The notes: generated from the letters alone by a model not told the origin. A stretch of DNA of 64,000 bases from Shinella sp. SUS2 (GCF_001262505.1 NZ_KQ410724.1:419068-483067); one strand, 5' to 3'; counted from the first letter of the stretch, positions 53,997-62,155 are shown. Translations and numbers: made by a program.

Positions 53997-54319
53997 TCCG
54001 GAAATCTTCATGGTGGTCTCGCGCCTCGATTGAACAGAAGCTCGCCCAGATCGACGGCGGCATTGAATGCGGAATGAGCGGCCGCTTCATCGCGATGAAC
54101 GTCGGCACGACGCGCGCGGCGGTCCTTGAGTTCGGGCGCAGGCATGGCCGGAGGTTCATCGCCCGTGCCTCCGCCGCGAACAACCGATGGGCCGGCCGGA
54201 TCTCTGGCGTTGAGCGTGCTCGCCGCCTCGGAAAGATGGATTGCGAAATTACCTCAGCCTTCACGATCTTTGACGACCTGCCGGCCGAGCGTCCGTTCAT
54301 TGACGAGGTGCCGGCATGA
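53993..54319 (+). CDS. Phage hypothetical protein, 108 aa
   Basis: It begins MIRKSSWWSRASIEQKLAQI. A possible HTH lies at CGMSGRFIAMNVGTTRAAVL, and the middle is basic (EFGRRHGRRFIARASAANN). It overlaps both neighbours by four bases. Confidence 0.6.
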   Translation: MIRKSSWWSRASIEQKLAQIDGGIECGMSGRFIAMNVGTTRAAVLEFGRRHGRRFIARASAANNRWAGRISGVERARRLGKMDCEITSAFTIFDDLPAERPFIDEVPA

Positions 54320-54459
54320 GCGCGCCTCGTTCCATCATCACCACCGAAGATGGCACCACCATCATCGTGGACCCTGATCTCGGCGCGGTCTCTGGCCGAA
54401 ACCGCGAAGCCGCCGAACGCGAAATCGCGCGGCGGAAGGAGGCGAGGGAAGCGGCATGA
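54316..54459 (+). CDS. Small phage protein, 47 aa
   Basis: It begins MSAPRSIITTEDGTTIIVDP and ends in a charged helix. It overlaps both neighbours by four bases (ATGA), which supports it as a real gene. Confidence 0.6.
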   Translation: MSAPRSIITTEDGTTIIVDPDLGAVSGRNREAAEREIARRKEAREAA

Positions 54460-54608
54460 TTGAGATCGGCCTGGGCATCCTTGCCATCCTCATCGCTGGT
54501 GCCGGTGTCGCCTTGATGATCATCGCGCTCAACGCCGATCGCCGCTTGGAGGCGGCAGATCACGATTCCTGTTTCGGTCAGCCCGGTTCCCCCTCTTCAA
54601 CCGGCTGA
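54456..54608 (+). CDS. Small single-helix membrane protein, 50 aa
   Basis: It begins MIEIGLGILAILIAGAGVAL, one transmembrane helix with a short hydrophilic tail. It overlaps the 47-aa gene (ATGA). Confidence 0.55.
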   Translation: MIEIGLGILAILIAGAGVALMIIALNADRRLEAADHDSCFGQPGSPSSTG

Positions 54609-54898
54609 CTGAACGGCCGGCGCGCTCGCACCTCCTCCCTCGGCGCGTCGGCCAACACTTTAACTCTCGGAAAGCCGCCTTGCAGCCGCAGGATAACCGG
54701 GCTGATGGCGCTTCCCAGGCTGACGAATGACGAGGACGCCGAAGCCGGGGGAACCCCGGCGTCCTCTCTGGCCCCAGCGAGTTTTGCGGCGGGGCTGGGG
54801 AACTGGATGATGGCTTCGCTCTGCGGCGGACCGAGCGGAGAGGTGGATACGCCGGCAAGCGCGCCCGTCTCTCCGCCGAATTTTGAAGGTCGCTTCAT
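54578..54898 (-). CDS. Divergent small protein, 106 aa
   Basis: It begins MKRPSKFGGETGALAGVSTS after AAGGAGTTGCAC, a strong ribosome-binding site. It is Pro, Ala and Ser-rich, with no family recognised. It faces the 54950 gene. Composition could also fit a chance frame in GC-rich DNA, so support rests on the ribosome-binding site. Confidence 0.5.
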   Translation of the reverse strand: MKRPSKFGGETGALAGVSTSPLGPPQSEAIIQFPSPAAKLAGAREDAGVPPASASSSFVSLGSAISPVILRLQGGFPRVKVLADAPREEVRARRPFSQPVEEGEPG

Positions 54899-54949
54899 GT
54901 GCAACTCCTTCGGGCTTGAACAATCCGAAGATCACATAGAGGCGACGGA

Positions 54950-55372
54950 ATGTACGGAAATAATATTGGCAAATCCGGAAAGAATGTCTCCGAGGATGAA
55001 ATGAGCAGCGTCGCATTGATAGAGGCGAAGAACTGGGCAGATGATCTTATGTCGCGCGAATTTAAAGGCCGCGGCGACAAGGAGTATCTGGCTCGCTACC
55101 GCCTATCTGAGCGCACTGGCGTATCCGAGAGCTATCTATACCGTCTCCAATACAAGACGCGCGACATGAAGGACGTGGCCGGATCTGTCTACCGGGCGCT
55201 GAAACTCGCCTACGACGAGGCGTGCCGCAGGAACGAGGAAGCGGCGGACAGGCATCGTGCCGAACGCCTCAGCATGGACGGTCATCATGAAGCGGCTGAC
55301 GAAAAGCTTGGCGCGGCGGCTGTGGGAGTGGCTTCGGCTTCTCTGGAAGCGCCGAAAGAGGCGGAGAGATAG
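54950..55372 (+). CDS. Phage hypothetical protein, 140 aa, possible HTH
   Basis: It begins MYGNNIGKSGKNVSEDEMSS after GAGGCGACGGA. An HTH-like segment YRLSERTGVSESYLYRLQYK occurs in the middle, and the C-terminal part is helical and Ala/Glu-rich. A shorter start at 55001 is possible. It may be a regulator. Confidence 0.6.
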   Translation: MYGNNIGKSGKNVSEDEMSSVALIEAKNWADDLMSREFKGRGDKEYLARYRLSERTGVSESYLYRLQYKTRDMKDVAGSVYRALKLAYDEACRRNEEAADRHRAERLSMDGHHEAADEKLGAAAVGVASASLEAPKEAER

Positions 55373-55375
55373 GTG

Positions 55376-56089
55376 ATGCAGCAACTGGAGCTCAGTTTTC
55401 GTCCTCTCCGTATTCTCGTCGGATGCGAGACGAGCGGAATAGCTCGCCGGGCATTCGCGGACCTCGGCCACGATGTTTGGTCCTGCGACATTCTCCCGGC
55501 GGAAGATCGCTCCAATAGACATATCATCTGCGACATCCGCGGCGGCGTCCTAAGAGACGGCTGGGATCTGCTCGCCGTCATGCATCCCCCATGCACCCGC
55601 CTTTGCCGATCCGGCCGGCGCTGGATGTCGGGCCCCGGCAAATGGACCGAACCGAAACAGCTCCCGAAGGGTCGCACCTGGCAGGACATGAAAGACGAGT
55701 TCGAGGAAGGTGTCTCGATCTTCGAAGCCTGCTGGAACGCGCCGATTGATCGTATCGCTGCCGAGAACCCAGGAATGAACGATCTGGCTCGCGAGCGGAT
55801 GCCTGAAGACCTCCCTGAGCCTCAGATTGTCCAGCCGTTCTGGTTCGGCCATCCCGAGTACAAGGCCACCGGCTGGTATCTGCGGAACCTCCCGAGGCTT
55901 GAGCCGACTGATATGTTGCTGGAGCCCGAGCGGGGTTCTCCCGATTGGATTGCATGGAACCGTGTCCACCGGATGCCGCCCGGACCCGAGCGCGCCCGGC
56001 TGAGAAGCAGATCCTTCCCCAACATGATGAAAGCGGCGGCAGCTCAATGGGCTGGATATGCCGTGGAACACTTGAGGACTGCAGCATGA
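55376..56089 (+). CDS. C5-cytosine DNA methyltransferase-like protein, short phage type
   Basis: The 237-aa protein has RILVGCETSGIARRAFADLG as the SAM-binding loop, DLLAVMHPPCTRLCRSGRRW with the Pro-Pro-Cys catalytic motif, and AAENPGMN. It lacks most of the target-recognition part of full-size Dcm enzymes. It may methylate phage DNA or be degenerate. The ATG at 55376 follows the previous stop by 3 bases. Confidence 0.75.
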   Translation: MQQLELSFRPLRILVGCETSGIARRAFADLGHDVWSCDILPAEDRSNRHIICDIRGGVLRDGWDLLAVMHPPCTRLCRSGRRWMSGPGKWTEPKQLPKGRTWQDMKDEFEEGVSIFEACWNAPIDRIAAENPGMNDLARERMPEDLPEPQIVQPFWFGHPEYKATGWYLRNLPRLEPTDMLLEPERGSPDWIAWNRVHRMPPGPERARLRSRSFPNMMKAAAAQWAGYAVEHLRTAA

Positions 56090-56109
56090 TCGATTCCGCC
56101 GGGATGATC

Positions 56110-56358
56110 TCACGCCACGACGGCAACATTTGCCTCACGAGCGGCAGCAAGGAAGGCCAGCCTCGCACGCGACGGGGAGCATTTGCCCTCGATAGCACGA
56201 GCGCAGAAAGCAAGGGCTCGCTGGAAGGCCCGGCCGTATGTGACCGGCCATTTCTCAGCCAGGACGAACATGGCGTTTCGAACGTCTTTGATCTCCATCG
56301 CGCGGGGCATACCCGGAAGCAAAACGGCAAGAGCGCGGTCCCAAGTCACAGAAAGCAT
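56110..56358 (-). CDS. DUF982 protein, antisense to the rightward operon
   Basis: The 82-aa protein matches DUF982: VRNAMFVLAEKWPVTYGRAF, then ALAFCARAIEGKCSPSRARL and AFLAAAREANV. DUF982 genes are common in rhizobia. It is on the strand opposite to the surrounding operon, where a plus-strand frame is also open but has no family features. Function is unknown. Confidence 0.75.
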   Translation of the reverse strand: MLSVTWDRALAVLLPGMPRAMEIKDVRNAMFVLAEKWPVTYGRAFQRALAFCARAIEGKCSPSRARLAFLAAAREANVAVVA

Positions 56359-56486
56359 TTCGTATTTCCCTGTCTATCCGGGGCCATGAATGCAGATCGT
56401 GCGCGGGTGGTTCCGTGTCATTCCGATGAAATTTCGCCGTTCTCATTCTCGACGAGCGCTACCCATTCTAGGGAGTTAGCATAGCC

Positions 56487-56852
56487 ATGGCGCAGCACCT
56501 GTTGTTCAGCGAGCACCTGACGGCGATGGAGGCCCACAAGCCCATTGCCGACACCTATCTTGGACAAGCGCATATCGCCGGCACAGGCCCGGAAGGCCGA
56601 ACCTGCCGCGAATGCCGCTTCTGGCACGCCTGGAAATGGCGGAAGCTGGTAGGGGGGGGCAAAGAGCTTGTGGCCGGAGACCCCGGCTACTTCGGAAAGC
56701 GGCACAAGCTCCAGCCGCTCGGCCTCAAAAAGGCAAAGTGCAATCGACCTATTCTAAACAAGGCGAACCGGCTCATCCCGCACTGCGCCAAGGCGTGCCG
56801 CCTTTTCGAGCCGGCCGAGCGTCCGTTGCCAGAGCGGAGGCCGGATAATTGA
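56487..56852 (+). CDS. Phage hypothetical protein, 121 aa, cysteine-rich
   Basis: It begins MAQHLLFSEHLTAMEAHKPI. Metal-type cysteines occur (TCRECRFWHAWKWRK, KCNRPILNK, HCAKACRLFEP). It precedes the TTG-start gene with a four-base overlap. No family is recognised. Confidence 0.6.
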   Translation: MAQHLLFSEHLTAMEAHKPIADTYLGQAHIAGTGPEGRTCRECRFWHAWKWRKLVGGGKELVAGDPGYFGKRHKLQPLGLKKAKCNRPILNKANRLIPHCAKACRLFEPAERPLPERRPDN

Positions 56853-57034
56853 CCGACGCGGAACTTCTCCGAGAAGAAATCGCTGAGCTCGAGGCGCAGA
56901 TTTTCCGCCTTAGGGGAAGCATGGGTAAGGCAGACAATGGCGTGAAGCTTCAGCGGCTCGCCATTGTCACGCGCCTTTGCAACCGCTGCAAACGCGCGCT
57001 GGCGAATCTGTCGGCGCGCGGGGAGGCGGCATGA
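56849..57034 (+). CDS. Small phage protein with TTG start, 61 aa
   Basis: The start is TTG at 56849, overlapping the previous stop (TTGA), with GGAGG eight bases upstream. The sequence MTDAELLREEIAELEAQIFR is a coiled coil, and RLCNRCKRALANL follows. Confidence 0.6.
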   Translation: MTDAELLREEIAELEAQIFRLRGSMGKADNGVKLQRLAIVTRLCNRCKRALANLSARGEAA

Positions 57035-57036
57035 CC

Positions 57037-57219
57037 TCAGCGGATCATCTTCGACGGAATTTCCTCGCCCGGTATGGGCGTGACATCCGGTGCCTCTTCA
57101 GGAACGACATCTGGTCCCGGTTCCTCGATCGGACGTTCCGGAATGTCCGGCAGATCGTCTGGAGTCTCTTCCGGAGGAACTTCCAAGGGCTTCTTCGGAT
57201 CGTTTGGGTCATTGGCCAT
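57037..57219 (-). CDS. Small proline-rich acidic protein, 60 aa
   Basis: It begins MANDPNDPKKPLEVPPEETP after GAGGAGAGCGAT. Pro, Glu and Asp-rich motifs follow (DIPERPIEEPGPDVVP, then PGEEIPSK), which look like a deliberate low-complexity protein. It lies antisense to a weaker plus-strand frame of 84 codons with Arg-rich sequence, and I judge the minus one real. Confidence 0.6.
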   Translation of the reverse strand: MANDPNDPKKPLEVPPEETPDDLPDIPERPIEEPGPDVVPEEAPDVTPIPGEEIPSKMIR

Positions 57220-57281
57220 ATCGCTCTCCTCTACGCATGTGCAACCGGGGTAGGTGGTCGAATGTTCCGTGAGGTGACGAC

Positions 57282-57941
57282 ATGAGCCAGAACACCTCAT
57301 CGGCCGTGATGCAGCAGCGCACCGAGGCGCATGACAGCCTCGACGATTTCCCGACCCAGCCGTGGGGTACGCGGGCGCTCTGCACCCATGTGCTTTCCGG
57401 TTGCTACCTCAAGAGCAAGACCGCGTGGGAGCCAACGTGCAATCGCGGTCACATGGTTGACCCTCTTGGCGAATTCTTCTCCGCGGTATGGGCGTCTGAT
57501 ATCCACGACTACGGCTTTGAAGGCGCATTCCAGCACGATTTTCTGATGCCGTTCCTGCCGCAGGTCTTCAAATGGTGTGGCGATGGTCCTGACTGGATCG
57601 TCGCGAACCCTCCATTCCGCCTCGCAGAGCAGTTCATCGCCCGCGCGCTGGACGTTGCCACCGAAGGCGTGGCGATGATCGTCCGCACCTCGTTCCTTGA
57701 GGGCGTCGGCCGATACGAAAACCTCTACAGCAAGCGCCCGCCGAACATCGTCGCGCAGTTCTCCGAGCGCGTCCCGATGGTCAAGGGCAGGTTGACCGCA
57801 ACCGGCTCGACGGCAACGTCCTATTGCTGGCTGGTCTGGCTGACCGGCGTGACAGGCACGAAGCTGGTGTGGATCCCGCCATGCCGCAAGCAGCTTGAGC
57901 GCCCCGAGGACTACGCGGCCTATCGCAAGGTGGCGGCATGA
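57282..57941 (+). CDS. Phage DNA adenine methyltransferase-like protein
   Basis: The 219-aa protein has AWEPTCNRGHMVDPLGEFFS as the SAM region, VWASDIHDYGF as the acidic residue and WIVANPPFRLAEQFIARAL as the NPPF motif. It is of Dam/Hia5-like size and may modify phage DNA. It is the third methyltransferase of the prophage. Confidence 0.75.
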   Translation: MSQNTSSAVMQQRTEAHDSLDDFPTQPWGTRALCTHVLSGCYLKSKTAWEPTCNRGHMVDPLGEFFSAVWASDIHDYGFEGAFQHDFLMPFLPQVFKWCGDGPDWIVANPPFRLAEQFIARALDVATEGVAMIVRTSFLEGVGRYENLYSKRPPNIVAQFSERVPMVKGRLTATGSTATSYCWLVWLTGVTGTKLVWIPPCRKQLERPEDYAAYRKVAA

Positions 57942-57997
57942 TCTGTCCAAATCGAAAGAGAGGCCGCAATCGCCGCCTCTCCAGATCGCTAGAGGTT

Positions 57998-58300
57998 CTA
58001 CGCGGACAAGCGTCCGCCACCGGATCGCGAGCGGATCATCCACGGCATGATGCCAGCAGATTTCACCAGAATGCCCTTCTTCTCCCCAAAGGAGCGGATG
58101 GCGTCGCGTCCGACCTTTACAGGTTTGAGGCCGTCAAAGGCCATGTAGCAGGTCTTCAAGGTCGCATCGTGAATTATGTCACGATCGCGCTCAGGCCACT
58201 CTTCCAGAAAGTCGATGGCGTCTTCCAGACACGTTATCTCCCGGATCAGCTCTTTGCGTTCCTTCAGATATACGGGCCTATCAAATACCTTCGAGTTCAT
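57998..58300 (-). CDS. Second DUF982 protein, antisense to the rightward operon
   Basis: The 100-aa protein has EITCLEDAIDFLEEWPERDR, LKTCYMAFDGLKPVKVGRDA and IRSFGEKKGILV, the DUF982 pattern. ATG at 58300 follows GAGGTAGAG. It is convergent with the 57282 gene and overlaps a plus-strand frame with no family features. Confidence 0.75.
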   Translation of the reverse strand: MNSKVFDRPVYLKERKELIREITCLEDAIDFLEEWPERDRDIIHDATLKTCYMAFDGLKPVKVGRDAIRSFGEKKGILVKSAGIMPWMIRSRSGGGRLSA

Positions 58301-58437
58301 CTCTACCTCACTGAAAACGTTGGTGATCAACAAGGATGGCGTCGGAATCGGACGCCGACCACCAATCTATTTTCGAGGTTTTCTGGTTTCAAGAATGTAC
58401 CGGCCGCCAACCTCAAAAAATTTGGTGAGGTGGCGGC

Positions 58438-58680
58438 ATGACCATCACCTTCCTCGAGGCCTACGCCCTTCATGGCCGGAACAGCATGGCGATCGCCGAG
58501 GCTTGCGGCATCGACGAGAGCGATGCGTACAATCTCATGGCTGCCCGCGCTGATCTTGATCATGGCGTGACGCCCTCAAGCACCGCCGTTGGAAAACGTC
58601 GCAGCGCGCCGGCTTTGCTCCGTAGCGGCGGCGATACCGCGGCTCCCTCCCAATCGAACGCGAGAGGGGAGTTTCAGTGA
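58438..58680 (+). CDS. Small HTH-like phage protein, 80 aa
   Basis: It begins MTITFLEAYALHGRNSMAIA, and AIAEACGIDESDAYNLMAAR suggests an HTH. The C-terminal half is disordered. Its stop overlaps the GTG start of the next gene (GTGA). Confidence 0.6.
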   Translation: MTITFLEAYALHGRNSMAIAEACGIDESDAYNLMAARADLDHGVTPSSTAVGKRRSAPALLRSGGDTAAPSQSNARGEFQ

Positions 58681-59534
58681 GCCGTTGGGTGCGCATCCAG
58701 GTCGATATCCACGAGCATAGCGTTTTCGCGCCGGAACCCTTCACCGAGCGCGAGGCCTGGCAATGGATGATTTGCCGGGCAGCGTGGAAGGAGACCGCTC
58801 ACCGGGTCGGCGCTTCGGTCCACAAGGTGCCCGTGGGCAGCTTCTTTGCGACCGTCCGCGAGATGCAGGCGGTGTGGAAATGGACGTCCACGCGGCGCGT
58901 AGCGCAGTTTCTCAACCTGCTTTCCGAGCAGAACATGATTGAAACACGCTCTGAAACAGGAAAGACGCTCGTAACTGTCTGTAATTACAACAGATATCAG
59001 AATGTTGAAACACCTTCTGAAACACCACAAGAGCCAAATCCGAAACAAGAACGAAACACTAAAGACACCAGTTTACCAGAACACCAAGGTTCTCCTGGGC
59101 TGCTTAGCGAGCGCGAGGATTGCGATCTCGATCCGACGACCCTCGAAAGCAAATTGCGGGATGCTGCCGGCGAGAAGATGCAGCCGCATGGCGGGTTCGT
59201 TGTCGGCCCGGTGATGGAGCTCGTCCGAGCCGGCGCCGATATCGACCTCGATGTCCTGCCCGCCATCCGCGCCGTCGCCGCCCGCCTTAACCGGCCAGCC
59301 CGATCCTGGGATTACTTCGTCCCGGCGATTCAAGACGCGATGGACAAGCGCAAAGCCGCTGCGACCTGGGAGCACCGCGCTCAAGCGCCGCCAGGGTCGA
59401 AGCCGCCCAGCGCGGCGATGCAGCGCCACGAGCGCCTACGGCAGAACTTCAAACGCGAAATCAACGGTGATGAAAATGCAGACAGCGCCAGCCCTATCAT
59501 CGACCTTTCAGAGCGAGATTACCGCCCTCACTGA
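58677..59534 (+). CDS. Phage replication protein, winged-helix type
   Basis: The 285-aa protein (GTG start) begins MSRWVRIQVDIHEHSVFAPE. Its N-terminal part looks like a winged-helix of phage replication initiators (REAWQWMICRAAWKETAHRV, MQAVWKWTSTRRVAQFLNLL, then VTVCNYNRYQN). The C-terminal part has helices (VGPVMELVRAGADIDLDVLP). It is the first gene of the replication module. Confidence 0.7.
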   Translation: MSRWVRIQVDIHEHSVFAPEPFTEREAWQWMICRAAWKETAHRVGASVHKVPVGSFFATVREMQAVWKWTSTRRVAQFLNLLSEQNMIETRSETGKTLVTVCNYNRYQNVETPSETPQEPNPKQERNTKDTSLPEHQGSPGLLSEREDCDLDPTTLESKLRDAAGEKMQPHGGFVVGPVMELVRAGADIDLDVLPAIRAVAARLNRPARSWDYFVPAIQDAMDKRKAAATWEHRAQAPPGSKPPSAAMQRHERLRQNFKREINGDENADSASPIIDLSERDYRPH

Positions 59535-60081
59535 AAAGCTGTCCCCGTCCGGCGCCGACGAGGTGGCGAAGTGCATCAACGCCCTGCTCGACGCCGGCCT
59601 CATGATCCCGTCGGCGGTAAGCGAGAACGACGCGATCGACCTCTACCGCGAGGCGCTGTCAGCAGCGCCGATCGACGGCCTGCGCAAGGCGTTCATCAAG
59701 CTCAAGCGCGGCGGCTACTCGAAGTATCTGGCGTTCCTGCCGAACCCGTCGGAACTGGCCGCTCTGGCCAATGGTGAGGCCCAAAGCCTTCGCGACGACC
59801 GCGCCCGGATTTCCGAGCGGGCCAGGATGGTTCGCGAAAACGCGCAGATGAATATCAGATCGGGGAAGTATGCCCTGCTGAAGAACCTCGGCGACGACGC
59901 GCGCCGGAAAGCCGAGGAGCTTTCGCTCGACGGCTGGTATCTCTTCGAAACCTGCCCGTCTCAAGAGGCATGGGTGGGTCGCGTCAAGAAGGGCCTGCCG
60001 GTTGGCGCGATCTTCCTCTACGCCATCGGTGAAATCTGGGCGCCGCCGGCCGCCACCATGGCGGGGAGGGCCGCGGCATGA
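59470..60081 (+). CDS. Replication-module protein, 203 aa
   Basis: It begins MKMQTAPALSSTFQSEITAL, starting 65 bases before the end of the previous gene. It is all-helical (AIDLYREALSAAPIDGLRKA, FIKLKRGGYSKYLAFLPNPS). The layout resembles phage helicase-loader or primosome helpers, but the family is not recognised. It overlaps the DnaA-like gene by four bases. Confidence 0.6.
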   Translation: MKMQTAPALSSTFQSEITALTEKLSPSGADEVAKCINALLDAGLMIPSAVSENDAIDLYREALSAAPIDGLRKAFIKLKRGGYSKYLAFLPNPSELAALANGEAQSLRDDRARISERARMVRENAQMNIRSGKYALLKNLGDDARRKAEELSLDGWYLFETCPSQEAWVGRVKKGLPVGAIFLYAIGEIWAPPAATMAGRAAA

Positions 60082-60557
60082 ACATCCAGGTGTCGGCCAA
60101 GACTTTCACGAGCTCGGCCGCGCTTCTGGCCGACCACGCTGCGGTGCGGCGCCGGCTGTTTGGCCGGGCACCGGTCAGCCCTGTAGGTCCCGAGCCGGTG
60201 GACGCGGAACGTCTAATCACCGTTCGCCGCCGGCTGCCGGCCGTGAACCTGCATTTTCACGATGCCCATGTCAGGGCTTTCCGCCGGTGGCAGATGATCG
60301 CAGCAAACGGGCCCTGCACGGCGCATATCCTGAAACGCTGCGCAGAGGCGAGGGTGTCGTTCGAGGCTGTCATCGGTCCCTGCCGCAAGCACAGGGTCGC
60401 TCAGTTCCGGCATCTCCTCATGTGGGAGATCAAGACCATGGTGAAACCATCGATCAGCTACCCGGAACTTGGGAGGCTCTTCGGCGGGAGAGACCATACG
60501 ACGGCGCTGCATGGCGTGAGGGCGCACGCGGAACGCATCATGAGCAAGGAGCGGTAG
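60078..60557 (+). CDS. DnaA domain-IV-like protein without AAA+ domain
   Basis: In this 159-aa protein, residues 100-159 match the DnaA DNA-binding domain: HLLMWEIKTMVKPSISYPEL then GRLFGGRDHTTALHG, the DnaA-box-recognition signature. The N-terminal 100 residues (SSAALLADHAAVRRRLFGRA) are unassigned. There is no ATPase domain. It could mark a phage origin or redirect host DnaA boxes. The gene overlaps the upstream gene by four bases. Confidence 0.85.
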   Translation: MNIQVSAKTFTSSAALLADHAAVRRRLFGRAPVSPVGPEPVDAERLITVRRRLPAVNLHFHDAHVRAFRRWQMIAANGPCTAHILKRCAEARVSFEAVIGPCRKHRVAQFRHLLMWEIKTMVKPSISYPELGRLFGGRDHTTALHGVRAHAERIMSKER

Positions 60558-60561
60558 TTCA

Positions 60562-61122
60562 ATGGCAAGACGAGGACGGAAGGCAAAGGTCGGCGCGATC
60601 ACTTTGGCGGGAATCGGGCATTGCCGAGCCGAGCCAGCACTGAGCGAGATCGATAACCCGCTCTACAACCGGGCGCATGACGGCGAGACATGGAACCCGA
60701 AGAAGACCATGGCGGTGAAGAACATGAAGGAAAGTGCGCTCGTCGTGCTTGAGCAGCGGAAGCTTATCGACGAAGCGCAGGCCAAGGCCGGCGAGCGGTT
60801 CCGTCGGATTTGGGAGGCGCTTGGCGGCGCTGGCGCCGGATCGTTCGATTACAGCCGGGAGCCGGTTGATGGTGGCGGTCCGCGATCGGCGCTGTCCGAC
60901 CGACAGATCCAAGCGGGCATTGACCTTGCCGATTGCCGGCGCGTCCTTGGCATCGGCTATGACGTCATGGTGAAGGTTGCGGGTGAGGGAAGGGCGGTTG
61001 CCGACCTGACCCAGAGCAAGAATCTTCAGCGCGCCTATGTAGAAATGCTGAAGCAAGGGCTTACCGCGCTTGCTATCCATTTTGGCTATGAAAATCACGG
61101 GAAACTGCGGAAAAGTGCTTGA
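60562..61122 (+). CDS. DUF6456-like phage protein, last gene of early operon
   Basis: The 186-aa protein begins MARRGRKAKVGAITLAGIGH. Its C-terminal half has GERFRRIWEALGGAGAGSFD, YSREPVDGGG and LGIGYDVMVKVAGEGRAVAD, the pattern of DUF6456. In position (end of the early operon, before late genes) it could be an antitermination or late-control protein, which is speculation. Confidence 0.7.
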   Translation: MARRGRKAKVGAITLAGIGHCRAEPALSEIDNPLYNRAHDGETWNPKKTMAVKNMKESALVVLEQRKLIDEAQAKAGERFRRIWEALGGAGAGSFDYSREPVDGGGPRSALSDRQIQAGIDLADCRRVLGIGYDVMVKVAGEGRAVADLTQSKNLQRAYVEMLKQGLTALAIHFGYENHGKLRKSA

Positions 61123-61383
61123 TCCGGGATTCCACTCGAAACCCGAATAAGCTATACGAAATCTATAGTGGTGATTTGCGCTCAAGGGCGACTTAACCAT
61201 CAGGGCGCGGATGACAGTTAGAGCGTAATCGCTGCTGAAAGCCGGTTCGCACCGGTCGCGCCCGAAAAGAATTCAGCCATACGAGGGGAAGCCGCTGCGC
61301 CCCGCACTACTAGGAGCCATGGCCACCTGAGGGTGACGACGCCAAGGCCCAGCGGCCAAGCCGGGAGGCTAGCCCGGCATCTT

Positions 61384-61460
61384 GTCGGTGTAGAGCAGCC
61401 CGGTAGCTCGCTTGGCTCATAACCAAGAGGCCGCAGGTTCGAATCCTGCCACCGCAACCA
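61384..61460 (+). tRNA. Phage tRNA-Met (anticodon CAU), initiator-like
   Basis: The 77-base cloverleaf has a D-arm GAGCAGCCCGGTAGCTC, an anticodon arm CTTGG-CTCATAA-CCAAG, a T-arm GCAGG-TTCGAAT-CCTGC and an encoded ACCA. The 1-72 pair is unmatched (G-A), as in initiator tRNAs. There is also a 2-71 mismatch and no three-G anticodon-stem run, so initiator function is uncertain. A hairpin GCCGGG-N7-CCCGGC (61360-61378) precedes it and is also in the relic copy at 38873. Confidence 0.8.
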
Positions 61461-61530
61461 ATTCATCTTTCGCGGCAAATTGTGCCAGCGACCCCGTCGC
61501 GGTCTGTCACCCGAGGCGGGGCCGCTTCCC

Positions 61531-61710
61531 TCACGCAGTCGGCATCGGCGCCGCGCCATCATAAGACTTGTTGGCTAGCCATTCATCTCGGTGGTGGCTT
61601 GCTCCGCATTGGCACTCGACGACTTCATCATCGTCAGCGTCCCATACCGCCGGCTCTTCGGCTCGACAACTCGGGCAGCTAGGCAGGTAAATGCTCAGTG
61701 ACACGCGCAT
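61531..61710 (-). CDS. Small zinc-ribbon protein, 59 aa
   Basis: It begins MRVSLSIYLPSCPSCRAEEP after AAGGAGATAGCCT, a near-ideal ribosome-binding site. Cysteine pairs are CPSC and ECQCGASHH, followed by RDEWLANKSYDG. A zinc ribbon is likely. Confidence 0.7.
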   Translation of the reverse strand: MRVSLSIYLPSCPSCRAEEPAVWDADDDEVVECQCGASHHRDEWLANKSYDGAAPMPTA

Positions 61711-61852
61711 AGGCTATCTCCTTCAATCAGATTGGGGGGGCGCCCGCTCCTGGTAGCGATGAAAGCGATAGCAGCTGATAGGCATGGCATCGCGGGCACA
61801 ACAAGTGTGAGCCTAAGCGCGCAGATTTTCAACCCAGCAGAAAGGAACCAGC

Positions 61853-62155
61853 ATGCGCATGATCCGAAGTCTTGTCTGTGCCGGCCTCGCCCTCGCGGCC
61901 ATGGCCCTCACAATGTCGGCGCCCGCGGTCGCGGCCACGCCCACCGACCCCGGTATCTACGAAGCCGTCAAGGCATCGATCGACGCTCCGGCCATCCTCC
62001 AGGTTCACGAAGACGCCGTCGCGCTGACCTGCGAAGCCCCCGCCGCCACGCTGAGCCGCGCCGACGGGCGAAGTTCGTTCCCGGGCGAAACGATGAACGT
62101 TGCCGATGCCACCGGCGCCCGCCTGCACTTCGTCGAGGTGCGAAGGCGTTGCTGA
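61853..62155 (+). CDS. Small secreted protein, 100 aa
   Basis: It begins MRMIRSLVCAGLALAAMALT, a signal peptide cut near AVAATP. The mature part has two to three cysteines and no domain. The ribosome-binding site is AAAGGAACCAGC. A UUCG-loop hairpin follows. Confidence 0.65.
   Translation: MRMIRSLVCAGLALAAMALTMSAPAVAATPTDPGIYEAVKASIDAPAILQVHEDAVALTCEAPAATLSRADGRSSFPGETMNVADATGARLHFVEVRRRC

Noticed and set aside
54660..55016. Minus-strand frame of 118 codons beside the 54578 gene
   Set aside because: It overlaps the better-supported minus frame with its own ribosome-binding site and is Arg/Ser-rich without motifs.
56086..56484. Plus-strand frame starting with ATGA overlap after the cytosine methyltransferase gene
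   Set aside because: The coupling looks tempting, but the sequence has no fold-like pattern and is opposite to a DUF982 gene.
57031..57285. Plus-strand frame of 84 codons with GGAGG upstream
   Set aside because: Arg-rich sequence without motifs. The opposite Pro/Glu-rich frame with GAGGAG looks more natural. Not fully excluded.
57938..58441. Plus-strand open frame of 167 codons in the rightward operon
   Set aside because: The minus strand here encodes a DUF982 protein with a good ribosome-binding site; the plus frame lacks motifs.
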